From Sesamum alatum (Eukaryota > Streptophyta > Magnoliopsida > Lamiales > Pedaliaceae), in assembly GCA_034509735.1 (NCBI GenBank), contig JACGWO010000006.1, forward strand, positions 759,001 to 823,000: a DNA stretch of 64,000 bases. Reading direction: 5' to 3'. The position numbers and the translations under genes are program-made. Positions within the stretch are counted from its first letter, which is position 1. Every line of letters begins with the position of its first letter. Of the stretch, positions 22,675 through 35,800 are shown piece by piece. The notes beneath the pieces are model-generated. The model saw nothing but the letters and a program-made list of their open reading frames with translations, was not told the origin of the DNA and made no database searches.

Positions 22675-23334
22675 GTATTTGAAAAACATTATACAAAACA
22701 TTTGAAAAAAGTTAAAGTTTGTAGAAAAAGGAAAATGGCCATAGAAATCATTTATTGCAAAATTATTGGTATATTTGCGCCACACCAATTGTAAATGGTG
22801 AGTTTAAACGGTTTATAAATTTTAAAATCTCTTCAATCTAGGTGCATTTTCAAAAGCAATGTTACGAGGTTCAGGAAGTCAGAACTGACGTTATCTCATG
22901 TAAAGCAACATCGATCGCCTCCCATGCCTGATTATTTAGCTTTGTATGTGGAAAAGAGATCATATGTCTATCCCAAACCCCTTGTTTGGAGGGGGGAGGG
23001 ATGAGGATGTTATTATGCATCCCACATTAACTGTAAATAAAAAATTTGAGCACGTTATAACCATTATAATCTTATTTTCCAATAATGTGAGTTTTCAAGA
23101 ACAAATTCATGAGACTTGTGAAGTAAAACACTGCTTCAAATAAACTTGATTTGGGCCAAAGCCCATAGAAATCCAGTTGGGCTCCAACTCGTTTCCAGCG
23201 CATCTGCATAATAAAATTTAGGCGAATATCTGTTCATTGATATTGGGCCAACAGTTAGGAAAGCCCATAAGTAAGAATTTCATCTATATACGTCACATAC
23301 TTTGATTTGAGATATTACTATATATCTATAATAT
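22675..23334. other. intergenic, nothing assigned
   Basis: No supported gene. A short frame at 22946-23143 has no recognisable product. Confidence 0.45.
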
Positions 23335-23597
23335 TATATAAAAGAAACACTTTTTTTATTCACAAATGACGGTTAATGATAACGCAGTATCATTTTTTTA
23401 TAATGTCAAAAATAATCTTTAACTGATTTGATAACTACTTTATTCAACTTTTCAAATAATTAATTTTTTTTCTTCTTTCCTTTTTTTTTTAATATGATGT
23501 GTTGGTTTATATATTTTACTCTTATTTATGATATATTTTAAAATATAAAAAAATTATTTATTATATACACACAAGAACGACGTGCCACAATGACTAG
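23335..23597 (+). mobile_element. small non-autonomous Helitron-like element
   Basis: It starts TCTATAATATTATATAAAAG after an A and ends ACGTGCCACAATGACTAG followed by T, the Helitron TC...CTAG rule with A|T insertion. It is 263 bp. Copies lie at 54153-54435 and, on the minus strand, 61916-62139 and 1915-2205. Confidence 0.65.
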
Positions 23598-23603
23598 TTT
23601 ATA

Positions 23604-24307
23604 AATTGCAATGGGCTTTAAATATTTGTCACAATTATAAATATTTTATTATTACTAAATAAATTATAAATACTCCATAAAATCAATGGTCATCTAATAA
23701 ATACCTCTCATAACAATTCATAATAGGGATATTTGTTGACGACAATTAATTTTAAATTTTTTCAAACAATGAAAAAATATTTCTAAGTATGACTTTGTAT
23801 CTTATCCTTTAATTATTATATTACCCTATTATATAATTTGAAAAGTATCTTATCCTTTAATTATATAGGCCTCATTTTAAAAATTACTTAAAATTATGTT
23901 TATATATATATGATTTTTTTTTTTTTTTATGATGGTACATTGTATTTTGACTAAAATTCTGTGGGAAAATGTATATTTAAAACCTAAATTCCAAACAGAT
24001 TTCGACTGGCAATTTGCGGAGAGCAGAAGTGGGCCCCGCATGGTCAAAAGTTTAACTTGCCCGCGGCATGATTGATTGATCACCAATCTCGATCTCTTCA
24101 GTGTGCGAACCTCCAGTTACTTCCAGTTTGACCTAAAGTCGCTAACTCTTGCTCTTGGGCCAAAACCTCTAATAAGTGTTCCTCCTCTTTTATCAACCAC
24201 TGTAACGGGGGTGGTGTGGTGGCTGTTTATGGTATTTTTGTTAGATATTTCACCGCAGCGAAAGCAAAGCAAAGGAATTGGTGTTGAGGTGGGAGAGAGA
24301 ACGATCA
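23604..24307. other. degraded MITE then MTN 5' region
   Basis: 23613-23808 has GTCACAATTATAAATATTTT and the complementary AAATATTTCTAAGTATGAC, a degraded relative of the 9-bp-TSD MITEs. The part from about 24000 on is richer in GC and is probably promoter and leader of the nucleosidase gene. Confidence 0.4.
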
Positions 24308-27300
24308 ATGGCGCCACCTCACGACGACAAAGCGGCGGCGGCGGCGGAAGTCAACGATGAGTCAACCGCTAAACGTCCCATTTCCAATGTTCTCTTCATC
24401 ATCGGTACTGCTTTTCCTTTTTTTGCCTTTTTTTTTTGGATTTCGACGAATATATGCTGATTTTGGACGTTTGGTTTTTGTGCGTGTAACAAGCTATGCA
24501 AACGGAGGCGTCACCTCTAGTGAATAAGTTTCAGCTCGTCGAGGAGCCTGAATCCGTGTATGCTTCTTTTTCTTTCTTTTTTTTTGGAAAAGAAGTTCTG
24601 TGTTTGCTGATTTATGGTTGAAGACGACTTGTTTGTTTTATTGTTTATTGGTTTAAGTGCTGAAAATAACTTGTTTTATAGCCTAAAGTTAGAAGCAAAA
24701 GTGCAGGTAAATATTGTATATGGCATGATAAATCAATGTGTTGGTTCGTCTTATTATTTTCTTTTTGGTGCAGATTTATGCTATTACCAATATGTATAGG
24801 TTGCTTCACTTGTCCTGAGATGAATGAATATGAACATTCTGCTATTACTATTAATCGATCAATGACTGTTTTCTGAATGAATTGTAAAGGTCTTAGTGAT
24901 TTATTTAACTTGAGAGATTGGACAAGTTTGCTTTATACTGGAATCAAAACGGGGGCAGCATCAGCTTTGTTTTGGTCTATGTTATTACTTATTACTCACC
25001 TTCTAGTTTCATGTGAACTTGTGTATTTAGTATCTGGACTGTTTGTGCAGGTTCCCAAAGGGGGTTCCATGGGTGAGGTACTACGGTAAATATAAAGATT
25101 TGAACATCAACATTGTTTGTCCTGGAAAAGACAAAATACTGGGTTTGTACTTTTCTTACTCCTTGCTGTTTAGTGCATGTACTGGCTTTCTTTGCAGGGT
25201 TAGGTGTAGCTTTTGGTTATATCCTGTCTATTAGTTTTCTTTCTTGTAGTTGTTATTACCGCTTAGTCTGGTTTGCATAATTATTGAGTTTGTATTGACA
25301 TCCCAATTCCCATGTAATCATAATATGTGGTGTGCCTCTGCTTCATAATGTGTTACATGGGTGTGACATCCCATGTAATCCTAATATGCTGCAGCAACAA
25401 TAAGGATTATGCAATTTCTTCTGGTGTTACTATTTGGTTGACATGCATGTCATCACATAGAGACGCACTGACATTAACACTCTATGATGGATAAAACTTA
25501 TACGTGTATGAAATTAGATAACTGGGCGAAGAATTGTGTGATGCACTTGGCAGTTTAAGTAAATCTGTTATTGTTGTTGCAGCAAGACACATCTGATCTG
25601 ATATCCAGTCTTTAATTTCCAGCTACTGAGTTAGTGAATTATTTCTTTATCAGGGGTTGACAGCGTAGGCACAGTTTCTGCATCTCTTCTGACTTATGCT
25701 TCTATTCAAGCATTGCAGCCAGACCTTATCATAAATGCAGGAACTGCTGGTGGATTCAAGGTTCCACAATCTCAACTATTATGTTTTCTTGTTTCTATCC
25801 CCGAATCTTAAATATTTTGCCTCTGTTAGTTTTAATGTTCCTGGGATATGCACAATTCTGTTTCTGCATGTGGATGAGTGGGTTTTCTTCTCTATTCTTC
25901 TTCTTCTTTGATTTAGTTTTCTTTTCATTTTTACTTTTGATGAATCTTTACACAAGTCTGTTGAGTGTTGATCTTCTTTCCATGCAACTACATTAGAGTG
26001 GTAGATTGAGTTATCACAGGACTAAAATTGGTCCGCCTCTCATTTGGATGCAAAATCACCACTCTGCTTACAGAATACAAGGACTCCTTTGATATACTTT
26101 GGTATTGATTATCTGCCATTGACCAGGCAAAAGGTGCTTCCATAGGCGATGTATTTCTGGCATCAGATGTTGCTTTCCATGACAGAAGGATTCCTATCCC
26201 TGTAAGTCTTTTTCTACTTTCACTTTTTTCCTCGACTTCTTTTAATTGTTCATATGAACAATATAGATGATATTGAGCAGCAAGAAATGAAAATTTATTT
26301 CTCTTCATGACTCATTGAATAAATCCTGTATCACAGATATGCTGCTGTAAAATCCATTTGTTTGCGTATAATTGTATTACAATTTAGAAGAATTCAGCAG
26401 TCTTCTGATAGGATGGAATGTCCTGTCAAGTGGTTTAGATTAGACCCCTCTTTGTTCTGCTGGTACAACTATATGATTCACTCGTATTTCTTCACCTTCA
26501 TGTGTCTCGAATTTGATCTACAGGTATTTGACCTGTATGGTGTTGGCTCACGTCAGGCATTTCCGACCCCGAATCTTGCAAAGGAGCTAAACTTAAAGGT
26601 CGCTACTCTTCCATAAAACCTTTTAGAAGATCAGGCAGGATATTGAGTGGCTGTTCCCTTTTTTCCTTCCCCTTCTTTTGTGTGTGTGCACCTGTGTTCC
26701 AAATTGGGTTTGTATTTATAATTAGCGTTCAAGTTGTTCCATCATAATGACTTTCTTCGCATAATAAATATTATGTACGACAGATAGGTGCTACAGTCTT
26801 TCTGGTCATGCATGTATTTTGTTGGTGTTCATCACAATTTTAATATGTCAAGACATAGTATGTTTTATTAAAAATGGTACTAGTATATCTAACTTCTGTT
26901 GATATGATTAGGTTGGCAAATTGTCTACCGGTGATTCTTTGGATATGTGCGCACAAGATGAAGCTGCCATTGTTGCAAATGATGCAACTGTTAAAGACAT
27001 GGAGGTAGTCACCGAGCTTATCATAATGTCTGAAACAATAAAAATATGGTGGCTCTGCATGTGATCAGCTGTCCCTTAATTTGAATTCTGGTCGATTTAT
27101 CTCCCAAATTTCTACTAGCATTCTTTTCACTCATGCTTTCATGGATTTTCCATAAGAAGCTAAACTATAGTCTCAGGTGCTTTGTGAATGTACAATCAAC
27201 CTTCTATTTTATATAACATAGGCAGTATTCTGAAACATTTAAAGTGGTGATGTCGACAGGGTTAGAAAGGTACTATGCAGTGAAGCACTATTTTCAGAGA

Positions 27301-27586
27301 CTCATGTATTTTGTGATGCCAAATTGTAGTTACTAAGGATACTCTTGAACTTTGTTTTGATTGCTGCCCTTTGATTTTCGTGTATCAGGGAGCCGCTGTT
27401 GCTTATGCGGCAGATCTCTTGGAAGTCCCTGCAATATTCCTAAAAGCTGTGACTGATATTATCGATGGTGACAAGCCAACGGCTGAGGAGTTTCTGCAAA
27501 ATTTGGCAGCGGTCGCTGCTGCACTTGATCTTGCAGCAACCCAAGTTGTTGATTTTATCAATGGAAAGAGCTGCTCAGAACTGTAA
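24308..27586 (+). CDS. MTN1: 5'-methylthioadenosine nucleosidase (MTN)
   Basis: Eight exons: 24308-24404, 24494-24557, 25051-25142, 25654-25760, 26127-26201, 26524-26598, 26912-27004 and 27389-27586, giving 266 residues, the usual plant length. It hydrolyses 5'-methylthioadenosine to adenine and methylthioribose in the cytosolic Yang (methionine salvage) cycle, which recycles by-product of ethylene, polyamine and nicotianamine synthesis. Visible are the nucleoside-phosphorylase fold motifs IINAGTAGGF, the catalytic acid region KAVTDIIDGDK (Asp) and the ME pair of KDMEGAA that contacts ribose. The N-terminus is an Ala/Glu/Asp-rich tail without a transit peptide. All introns are GT-AG and the phases agree across every junction. 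Whether it also accepts S-adenosylhomocysteine, as one Arabidopsis paralogue does, cannot be told from sequence, so the paralogue number is tentative. Confidence 0.94.
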
Positions 27587-28156
27587 ATGTTCTCAATTCG
27601 AGCGAACCTCTGGAAGAATACCTTGAAATTCTTGAACTATCCTAGTTAAATGATAGTATTGTCTTTTTTCAACATTTCTACAAATCATAACGTTATAGTA
27701 GTATAAAGCCACAGATCTGAAGAATTTATTGATGGCAATGTATTTTGTTTGCACATCAGTGTGTACTTGCTACCTTGTTGAAACATTTGGAGATCACACT
27801 GTCATAAAAGCTCCTTTTTCTATTCCATCATTTGTACATTTTGAGAGAAATTGTGGATCATCATCTTTTCAACTTCTAGATTGGAAAATTGTGAGTGGAC
27901 CCTGTTTTGTCCAAGAAGGAATTTGATTTTGATTCTCCAGGTCATATTGCTGGATGCTCTCTTATTTTCATTGTGCTTCCTAAACCAAACCTCCAACCAA
28001 CTTCCTCCTACAAAGGTCATGAATTTCTCTCCCCTGAACTAATCCTATATAAAATATCATAGCCAATTGCTTTACAATCCACGTTTCTCTGCAAACTAAT
28101 GATTTTACTACTACTACCTTCAGTTATTCAATTTCTGTCTATCAGCATATTGGTAG
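27587..28156. other. MTN 3' region and LAP5 promoter
   Basis: The spacer between two same-strand genes, with no third gene visible. The downstream TATA box shows that transcription restarts here. Confidence 0.55.
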
Positions 28157-28164
28157 TATATATA
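28157..28164 (+). promoter_or_regulatory. TATA box of the type III polyketide synthase gene
   Basis: TATATATA 88 bp upstream of the ATG at 28245, in good position for a short leader. Confidence 0.6.
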
Positions 28165-28244
28165 CAAGCAGTCATATTGGATCTCCTTCACAAAAAAAAA
28201 GAAGCTTATTCAGCACTCTACAGTAAGGAAACTTAGCAGAATCC

Positions 28245-29595
28245 ATGGGAAGTGAAGAGACCTTCCAATGCTTGAGAAGTGCCGTTCCTGGGAATGCTGC
28301 CATTCTTGCCCTCGGCAAGGCGTTTCCACACCAGCTTGTCATGCAGGAGTTTCTGGTTGATGGATATTTTAGGGATACCAACTGTGATGATCCTGAGCTC
28401 AAGCAGAAGCTAGCTCGAATCTGTACACTTTTTTTCCTCTTATATGCTACTATATGATCTTGTTAACCCCACAGAAAGTATGATCTATTGATGCTAACAT
28501 AGATTAAGATAAAATATGCCATGCCCAGGATGATTCTTGTCTAAATTTACATGTGCTGATCCAGACAAAGTTCTTTTCTTGATGCCATTGTTTGCTATCA
28601 TTAATGTTTCAGGCAAGTCAACCACAGTGAAGACAAGATACGTGGTGATGTCTGAAGAAATCCTAACAAAGTACCCTGAACTAGCCATTGAAGGGATCCC
28701 CACTGTGAAGCAAAGGCTGGACATTTGCAATTCAGCAGTCACACAAATGGCCATTGAAGCCTCAGAATCTTGCATCAAGAAATGGGGCAGGCCAGTTTCA
28801 GACATAACCCACTTGGTCTATGTCTCCTCAAGCGAAGCCCGGCTTCCGGGTGGTGATCTTTACCTTGCAAAAGGGCTGGGCCTCCGGCCCAATACCCGCA
28901 GGACCATGCTATACTTTTCGGGCTGCTCGGGTGGGGTGGCGGGCCTTCGAGTAGCCAAGGACATTGCTGAGAACAATCCAGGCAGTAGAGTTTTGCTTGC
29001 AACTTCAGAAACTACTATTATTGGGTTCAGGCCGCCTAGTGCCGACAGGCCTTATGATTTGGTTGGAGTGGCATTGTTTGGAGATGGGGCTGGAGCCATG
29101 ATCATAGGATCTAATCCTGTCTTGAAAACTGAAAGGCCTCTCTTTGAACTGCATACTGCCATACAGCATTTCTTGCCAGATACCGAAAAAGTTATCGATG
29201 GGAAACTTACAGAAGAAGGCATAAGTTTCAAGCTGGAAAGGCAGCTCCCACAGATAATTGAAAACAATATTCAAGATTTCTGTGTTGAGTTGATGGGATC
29301 TGCTGGATATTCTGAAAAGGATTTCAATAAATTGTTCTGGGCTGTTCATCCAGGAGGCCCTGCTATTCTGAACAGGCTGGAGAAGAAGCTGGAGCTATTT
29401 CCTGAAAAACTGAATGCAAGTAGAAGGGCACTGACTGATTATGGGAATGCTAGCAGCAATACAATTGTGTATGTGCTGGAGTACATGCTAGAAGAGGCAA
29501 AGAATGTGAAAAAGGATGAACAGTGGGGATTGATACTGGCATTTGGACCTGGGATTACATTTGAAGGGATTCTTACCAAGAATCTCACTGTCTGA
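28245..29595 (+). CDS. LAP5: type III polyketide synthase, LAP5/PKSB class
   Basis: Two exons, 28245-28422 and 28613-29595, 386 residues. LAP5/PKSB-type enzymes condense malonyl-CoA onto long hydroxy-fatty acyl-CoA starters to give alkylpyrones. In the anther tapetum these feed sporopollenin synthesis with ACOS5, CYP703/704 and TKPR1. The chalcone-synthase-fold catalytic triad is intact: Cys164 (GCSGG), His305 (AVHPGG) and Asn338 (YGNASSN). The C-terminal GFGPG-type loop reads AFGPG. The single intron splits a Cys codon (T|GC, residue 60), the conserved position of the chalcone synthase superfamily. The sequence follows LAP5 (LPGGDLYLAKGLGL, ATSETTIIGF, PYDLVGVALFGDGAGAM) rather than chalcone synthase or LAP6. 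Tapetal expression is inferred from the family only. Confidence 0.94.
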
Positions 29596-30016
29596 AGCTT
29601 CTAACCTTTCTTGTTATGGCTAGATGAAACACTTACATGTTATGTCTCTAGCAAATTCAAGTGTTGCTTCATACTGTATAATTAGTTCTATCTATTTCAA
29701 CCAGTTCTGAATCAAACTCTGTTATTTTCATCCGAGTCCCTACTGATAAACAACTTCAAATGATTCTGAAACAAGAAGAACTGTAAGAGGATAATGTCAA
29801 CAAACTGGAGTACAACTCTGTAGTACCAAGAACAACCATTTATTGTCCAAACATACAAAGATCTTGATAATGCAAATTATTACACTTCACAGAAGGACAA
29901 AGAGCAAATCAATAATAATACAAGACAGTAAAACCGAAGAAGCGAAAAACAAACACGAAGAAAGAAGAGAACAAAGATCTAAGTACAAGATTTCATGTAC
30001 GGTCTAGACTCGATCT
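29596..30016. other. convergent 3' regions of LAP5 and GASA genes
   Basis: The spacer between tail-to-tail genes. No other gene is visible. Confidence 0.55.
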
Positions 30017-30668
30017 TCAAGGGCATTTTCGCTTGTTATGATGGGTAGTCATATTAGCATAACAAGGGCACAACTCCAAGTTGCCATAAGTGCCAGGGGG
30101 AACGCAGTTGCACCTTGCACAGCAAGTCCCACATGCCCTTTTGCACAGCCTTGGCCTGCTTGATAATTTGCACCTTGCTGCACAAGCTCCTCCACAGTCT
30201 GTAAACACAAAAAAAAACAAAGGGAAGAAAAGAGAGACTGAGTATCTTGATAAAAGAACGGATATACGAGTGAAGTAGACCTAAAATAATGAATAGAGGA
30301 AAGATTAATATAAATGCATGGCTTCCTAGAAGTAAGATACAAGAGTAGATAGATTACCTATTTTCGGTTTGTATGAAGTTTCTGATACAGCATTGGTAGT
30401 CTGCAACTGCAACAACAATAACACAGTCAAATTTGACAATCAAGAAACTGGGAAAAATAGCAAAGTGTCTCAGAAGTTGATCAAAATAGCTTTGGAATTC
30501 AAATTTTTGCAACATAATTTTAACATTTTATATGTGTGTGTGATCATATGCATGGTGAGAGTTGAAGGGGTATGGTGTTACCAGTTGGTTGGAGTGGATA
30601 GCTTGGACTTGATGGAAGAACAGCAAAGAAAGAAAGATTGAAGCAACAAAGAGTTTAGCAATAGCCAT
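30017..30668 (-). CDS. GASA/snakin gibberellin-regulated cysteine-rich peptide
   Basis: Three exons in transcript order: 30668-30582, 30406-30358 and 30198-30017, 105 residues. It is a secreted plant peptide of the Gibberellic Acid Stimulated Arabidopsis family, implicated in growth, redox and defence. The N-terminus is a hydrophobic signal peptide (about residues 1-23), followed by a short variable spacer. The last 60 residues form the GASA domain with all 12 conserved cysteines, including the CC pair of GTCCARCNC and the terminal NKRKCP. The start is supported by a TATA box 67-74 bp upstream. Exon 2 is only 49 nt, and its acceptor is followed in frame by a second TTGCAG, so Leu-Gln may be optional. 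The member number is not assignable from the sequence alone. Confidence 0.94.
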
Positions 30669-30734
30669 TGATTGAAATGTATGATCAAAATGAAAAACTC
30701 TGAATCGATGGGAATTCATATAATGAGAGAGGAG

Positions 30735-30742
30735 TATTTATA
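30735..30742 (-). promoter_or_regulatory. TATA box of the GASA gene
   Basis: Minus-strand TATAAATA, the plant consensus, 67 bp upstream of the ATG at 30668. Confidence 0.7.
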
Positions 30743-31166
30743 GTTGAGGAAACTGAAAGAAGATTCAAAGTTTACATGCAAAGGGGTATGTACAACTGTG
30801 GAGGGTAGTAAACATAGGCTGGCACTCTACCCTACCCACCTAAAAATAAGTGTATTATTAGGTTTGATCTATTGATAATGAGAGTTATTATATGGAAAGT
30901 AGAAGAAAAGAAGGAATTTTGCTTCTAATCCCGCATAAACTAACCCGAGGTTTGAACGAACCAAATTAATCATGTGTAGTATACTTGCCATATGATTAGT
31001 TTATAGTTGAACAAGAAATATTAATATCATTATGATCGTCCACAAAAGGAAGAAAATTAAACTACTACTAATGTTGCTTTTCTTTTCAAGATAAATGTTG
31101 AACGCCTCATTTCTTTTCCCGTAACGATCAAACAGACATATTCTAATCCCGATAAGTTGTATAAAG
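30743..31166. other. GASA upstream region
   Basis: Presumed promoter sequence. No further gene or element is identified. Confidence 0.45.
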
Positions 31167-31364
31167 GCCTTATTTACTTGTGAGGATTGTATTGGATATC
31201 CAACCCAATCTCTTGTTTATTTATATTTAGGTAAATAGATGATTAATCATGATAATAGATGATTTAAATGAAAATATTAGCAATACAATTTAATCTCATC
31301 CTACATTTTATCCATCATTAATCTATCACGACTTAATTCCATCCTTCAAAATAAACGGGACCTT
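31167..31364. mobile_element. TIR MITE, about 200 bp (copy 2, inverted)
   Basis: Starts CCTTATTTACTTGTGAGG and ends CCTTCAAAATAAACGGGACC. The interior is the reverse complement of 22494-22674 (GGATATCCAACCCAATCTC, TAATCTATCACGACTTAAT). Confidence 0.65.
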
Positions 31365-31443
31365 TATGTTTTCTTCTAAAATTTCACCCTCCCCCAAAAC
31401 ACCAACGGAGGGGAAAAACAAGAAAACAGAAAGATGGATGATG

Positions 31444-31906
31444 GAAAATAACGCTTTTCGTCTTGTAATTTAGACCCTTTTCATTTTTTGATCCCATAAT
31501 TTAAACCCTTTTCATTTTTTGATCCCATTTGTTATGAATTCTCACTTTTGATTTCCTAACATTTAAAAGTAACATTTTTAGTCCCATAATATATTTTTAT
31601 TAAATATTTTAACAAAAAATACAACGTGCTTACACGTTGCTATTAGGTCATTAACACTTTTATTCTCATTGATTAAGAGTTTCTCCCTATAGTTCCCTAA
31701 CTTTAAAAAAAATAACACTTTTAATCTCATGTACGTAATGACCACGTGGTTTTTTTTCATTAAATATCTAACATAAAAGTGTTATGAGACGAATAGTGCT
31801 ATTTTAAAAACTTACGGAACCAAAAGCGAAATCTCGTAACCAATGAAATTAAAATAAAAATATAAAAAAAACCCTAAATTACAAATAGAAAAATGTTATT
31901 TTCTCA
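31444..31906. mobile_element. TIR MITE with 10-bp target duplication
   Basis: Left end GAAAATAACGCTTTTCGTC with TTGTAATTTAG, right end CTAAATTACAAATAG with AAATGTTATTTTC. It is flanked by the direct repeat ATGGATGATG (31434-31443 and 31907-31916). The right copy has three extra bases (TCA) before the repeat. Confidence 0.75.
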
Positions 31907-31916
31907 ATGGATGATG

Positions 31917-32830
31917 AGAATAAGTGAAGCAATTCTTTTGGGCAAAAGGGTCCCCCTCACCAACACCATAGTTAAGAGATTAGATTAATATATGTATGTA
32001 CAAACAACATAAGATGATAATCTTCCAAGTTCTGCCAACTGAAATGTCTGAAACACACTTGCAACTACTGACTTTGTGCTTCCACAGCTGTGTTCTTTCT
32101 GCAAGCATCTTGTTAGGAATCTGCAATTATGATTCTGAGAACTCTGACTGTAAAGGAATATCATCTTCCCCACAGCTAATTAAATACAGTAAACCCAACC
32201 CCACTGCAGCACTGCTAATCATTGGATCAGACGAAATGGACAGTTTAAGTCTTGGATGAAAACCCCTTCCACCAAGCATCAAAGCTCCAAGCAATGTAAG
32301 TCATAACATAAATATGAATGATCCCATTGCAGTACAGTTTGATATTTTCAAATTCGATTCATATATACCAGAAAAAAGGCTCTCTACATGATCAACACAT
32401 CGGAAACTATGGAATAATAACAGCGTTGTACCATGAGAGAAAGCTTAAATCATTCGATGATTGTTGAGTTGAGTCTATAATCAATGTCGTCCAGTGGTTC
32501 ATAGTTCGAAACAAGAGAAATAAAATGTGTCCTGGTCATCGATTAAGAGACTTTTGATGCCAACTGAGGAGAAAACAAGAGCCGACGACGAAATATAATG
32601 TGTGTTCTGGTCATTAATTAAGAGTTTAAATGCTTACAGTGAAGTGAAATCCACTATCTAAAACCAAATTAGTACAGGTACAGTTAATTGAAAATATGAT
32701 TTTTCAGGTAACTTGAGATTGATGTAAACATCCAATTTGTGTGAACTAACCAACCAGATCTCTACGCTGTAAAGAACCAGTGAACAAGCCGTGTGGTGCA
32801 ACAAAAACAACTCGAATAAGCTTTATCTAG
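31917..32830. other. intergenic and 3' region of the ERD2-like gene
   Basis: No gene was recognised. The segment next to 32830 is probably the 3' UTR of the minus-strand gene. Confidence 0.45.
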
Positions 32831-35800
32831 TTACACCACTCCAGAAGGAAGGCGCAAAACGAGTTGTCCCCCGAAAACACTGCATATTTAAAGCCAATGT
32901 TTACTGGAACAATTTGATGAATTCACAGAAGATAGATATCAAATGAAAATGTTACAAGTTTGTCATACCTCTTTACATAGTAATAGCAGAAGTCTGCCAG
33001 GATGAAGGTCTGAACAATTTCTGATATAAGAACCATTGAAGGCCAGAGTCCATAACCCAATGCCACAAGAAGATGACCTCGAGTGTCCAAAACCTGAGTT
33101 GCAAATCGGCAATAGTTATAGAAATACACCAATCTTAACCATGCAATTAAAAAGAAACCTATTATGTGCTGGTATTGGAACTGGAGCTTCTACGAAATAG
33201 GATATATGGTTTGTTACTCTCGGTTCTTTGACATTGGGTTAAGAAAAGGTATTTAATGCTTTAACTTTTCAGACAATATACAAAAGAAGGAACACTACTT
33301 GAACCCATGTTATTCTAACTACCATTCCTTGTTCCAGTTCTAATACCTATTCGCAGAGTTTGTGTCATAAATAACACTCAGTAGAGGATCTATGCATATT
33401 ATAATACTGGACCAAGCATATTTCTTAAGAGTAAGAAAACATTACATGTCCGATCATAAAAGAGAATGAAGAACTCTTGAAAAATTATTGTATGCATGCA
33501 ACCAAATTGAGACATTCAGGTAATAGATGATCACAAGAATTCTGCTTTCTGTAGCCAGACAACTGAAAATTAGACAATTGTCCATGAAAGAGTTTGTGCA
33601 TCAAACCTGGAGAACCCAGTGAGCGCAGCTCAAGAACCTTGCAACACCTAGAGCAAATACATAATGAGCTGTAAACGGTTCAACTATCTGCCACCAATAC
33701 GTAGAGATTTCATCATGAGATGCAAAATTCTTAGAATTATTAAAAACAATTGAGTCAGTATTTGTGTGCATCATTGGTGCTCCAGCCAAACCATACCTTG
33801 GTGTTTTGCATGACACGAAGCTGAGGAAGCACTGAAACAGCTTCAAGATAAACACAGAAAGCCCAGGCAATCCTGTTTACGAGGTGATGTGATGTGGATG
33901 GGTGAATGAGTAAAGCTAAAATAGCACAAGGACCAACCTGCACAAATGAACACTTTTTCAAATTTGAACCACAAAAGATATTGGAAAGGCTCCAAATACA
34001 GTAGAAAATAGATAACCTCTCACGAGGTTAAGTGGATTATATACTACAAACAAATTTACATTTCCCATGCTTGGGTAAGCAAGCATTATTAGACCCTAAA
34101 TTTCTATCAAAATTGAAGGGAAGAAAAGAGCTCCTTTTGTTGCAGCTAAAGTTGGCAGAAGCTTGAAAGCATCAAAAGATAACTATTGCCTTAGAATAAA
34201 GTATTAAGACAATAGTGGGTTGCACCAGATCATGAATAATAGAGAGTAAATAAATAATAGGTCAGTGGGAAAGGAAGCTTGAGGTAAAAGTAGGAGGAGC
34301 AGGGCGCTCCATCATAAGCGCTGTCATCAGCTATCAAACTCACTTACTTAGTTAATGAAACTTAAACAACAAGAGCAGCAGTAAACTAATACAATAGACA
34401 CCAACAAGCATGAAGAATACACGCAAAAACCAACAAACTTGGATAGCACTTCAAATGAAGATTTGAATTCATTTGTAATCTAGTTGACTGGTAAATGTGA
34501 CAGTTCAAACATTCAATATTCTGGATTAGCATTTCAGATCAACTTCATAATAAGTCCAAACCCAAAATCCAAAGCAAAGAAGCCCAATGAAAGACTCACC
34601 ACATAATAAAGTGCAAAGTTGTCTTTATCCTCCATGTAACTCGACCTCAGTTTAAAACGAATCATATAAATAACCCATGCAGTTGTAACCAGCGTAGTCA
34701 TGTCAAGAAGCGTGTGTATGTCATATTCCATGACAAAACTGCAATACAATCTAACAGCCAAAAAGATAGCTGTTAGCTCCTGGGATTTGAGTGAAAGCCC
34801 TGCAACAGTATCAATGAATTAAGATGGAGGCCATCAGCATCTACCATCCACATAGAAGACAAAGTTAGGTACTGGGAAAAAGTTAAACATCTGCTATTCT
34901 CACTAATATATTTCGTAATAAGTTGAACAGATAAATATCCAAAATCCAAACTTATGTTCAAATTCTTATCCTGCAGCTTAAGACAGCATGCCAGGACGAG
35001 TTCCAGAACACAACCGAGAAAACTAAATAATGACATATATAATGTATATATAAATTCATGAAAGAAGAAAGTTAAATGTAATGTGTATCCTGAATGACAG
35101 TTTTCAGATAAAAAAAAAAAAAACAAAAGATGCAGGCTTACTGTAGTTTCTGCAGCAAAGTATACGGACTACACTAGCTGCAAAATGCAAACTAAAATTC
35201 AACTAAGCAACTACCATATAACACAGCTCTACCTACAACCTACCAAAGTAGACTTCCAGCCAGTATTTTCAGGCATAAACACAATTAATCGTCAAGAAAA
35301 CTCTTTTTTTGTTTTTTGTTTTTTCAGGGGAAGTAAAAAACCATCTTGGAACTCCTAAGATAAATAACAATGAAGCAATAATCCATCTAAAACAGCTTAG
35401 CAACTTTTCATAAAAACCATAAAGACCCATGAACAAAAGAAATAAAACAGATCCATTAACCCTTCCTCCTGCTCTCAATACACCAAGAATCAAAACGAGA
35501 TCTCCCCAAAACCCTCCAATTTTCAAAGGCTCCAGCTTTCTTATTCAAGCAACTAACAAACAACAAAAAGAAGTCATAAATTGAACAGCGCAACTAAATC
35601 CACAATTAACTTCCAAGACCATTTCTTCCAGAGCAAAAGAGGAAAAACAAAAAGAAAGAAAGAAAGAAAGAAAAGGTCCATTTTTCAATACCAAAGAAAC
35701 AAGAATAACACTAAAACTAAATCTTTGTTTGCTCCCAAGGCTCCAAACTTCCACATCCCTCAAATCCCCAAATCTGCAGTTCACAAAGCTCCCAATTTCT

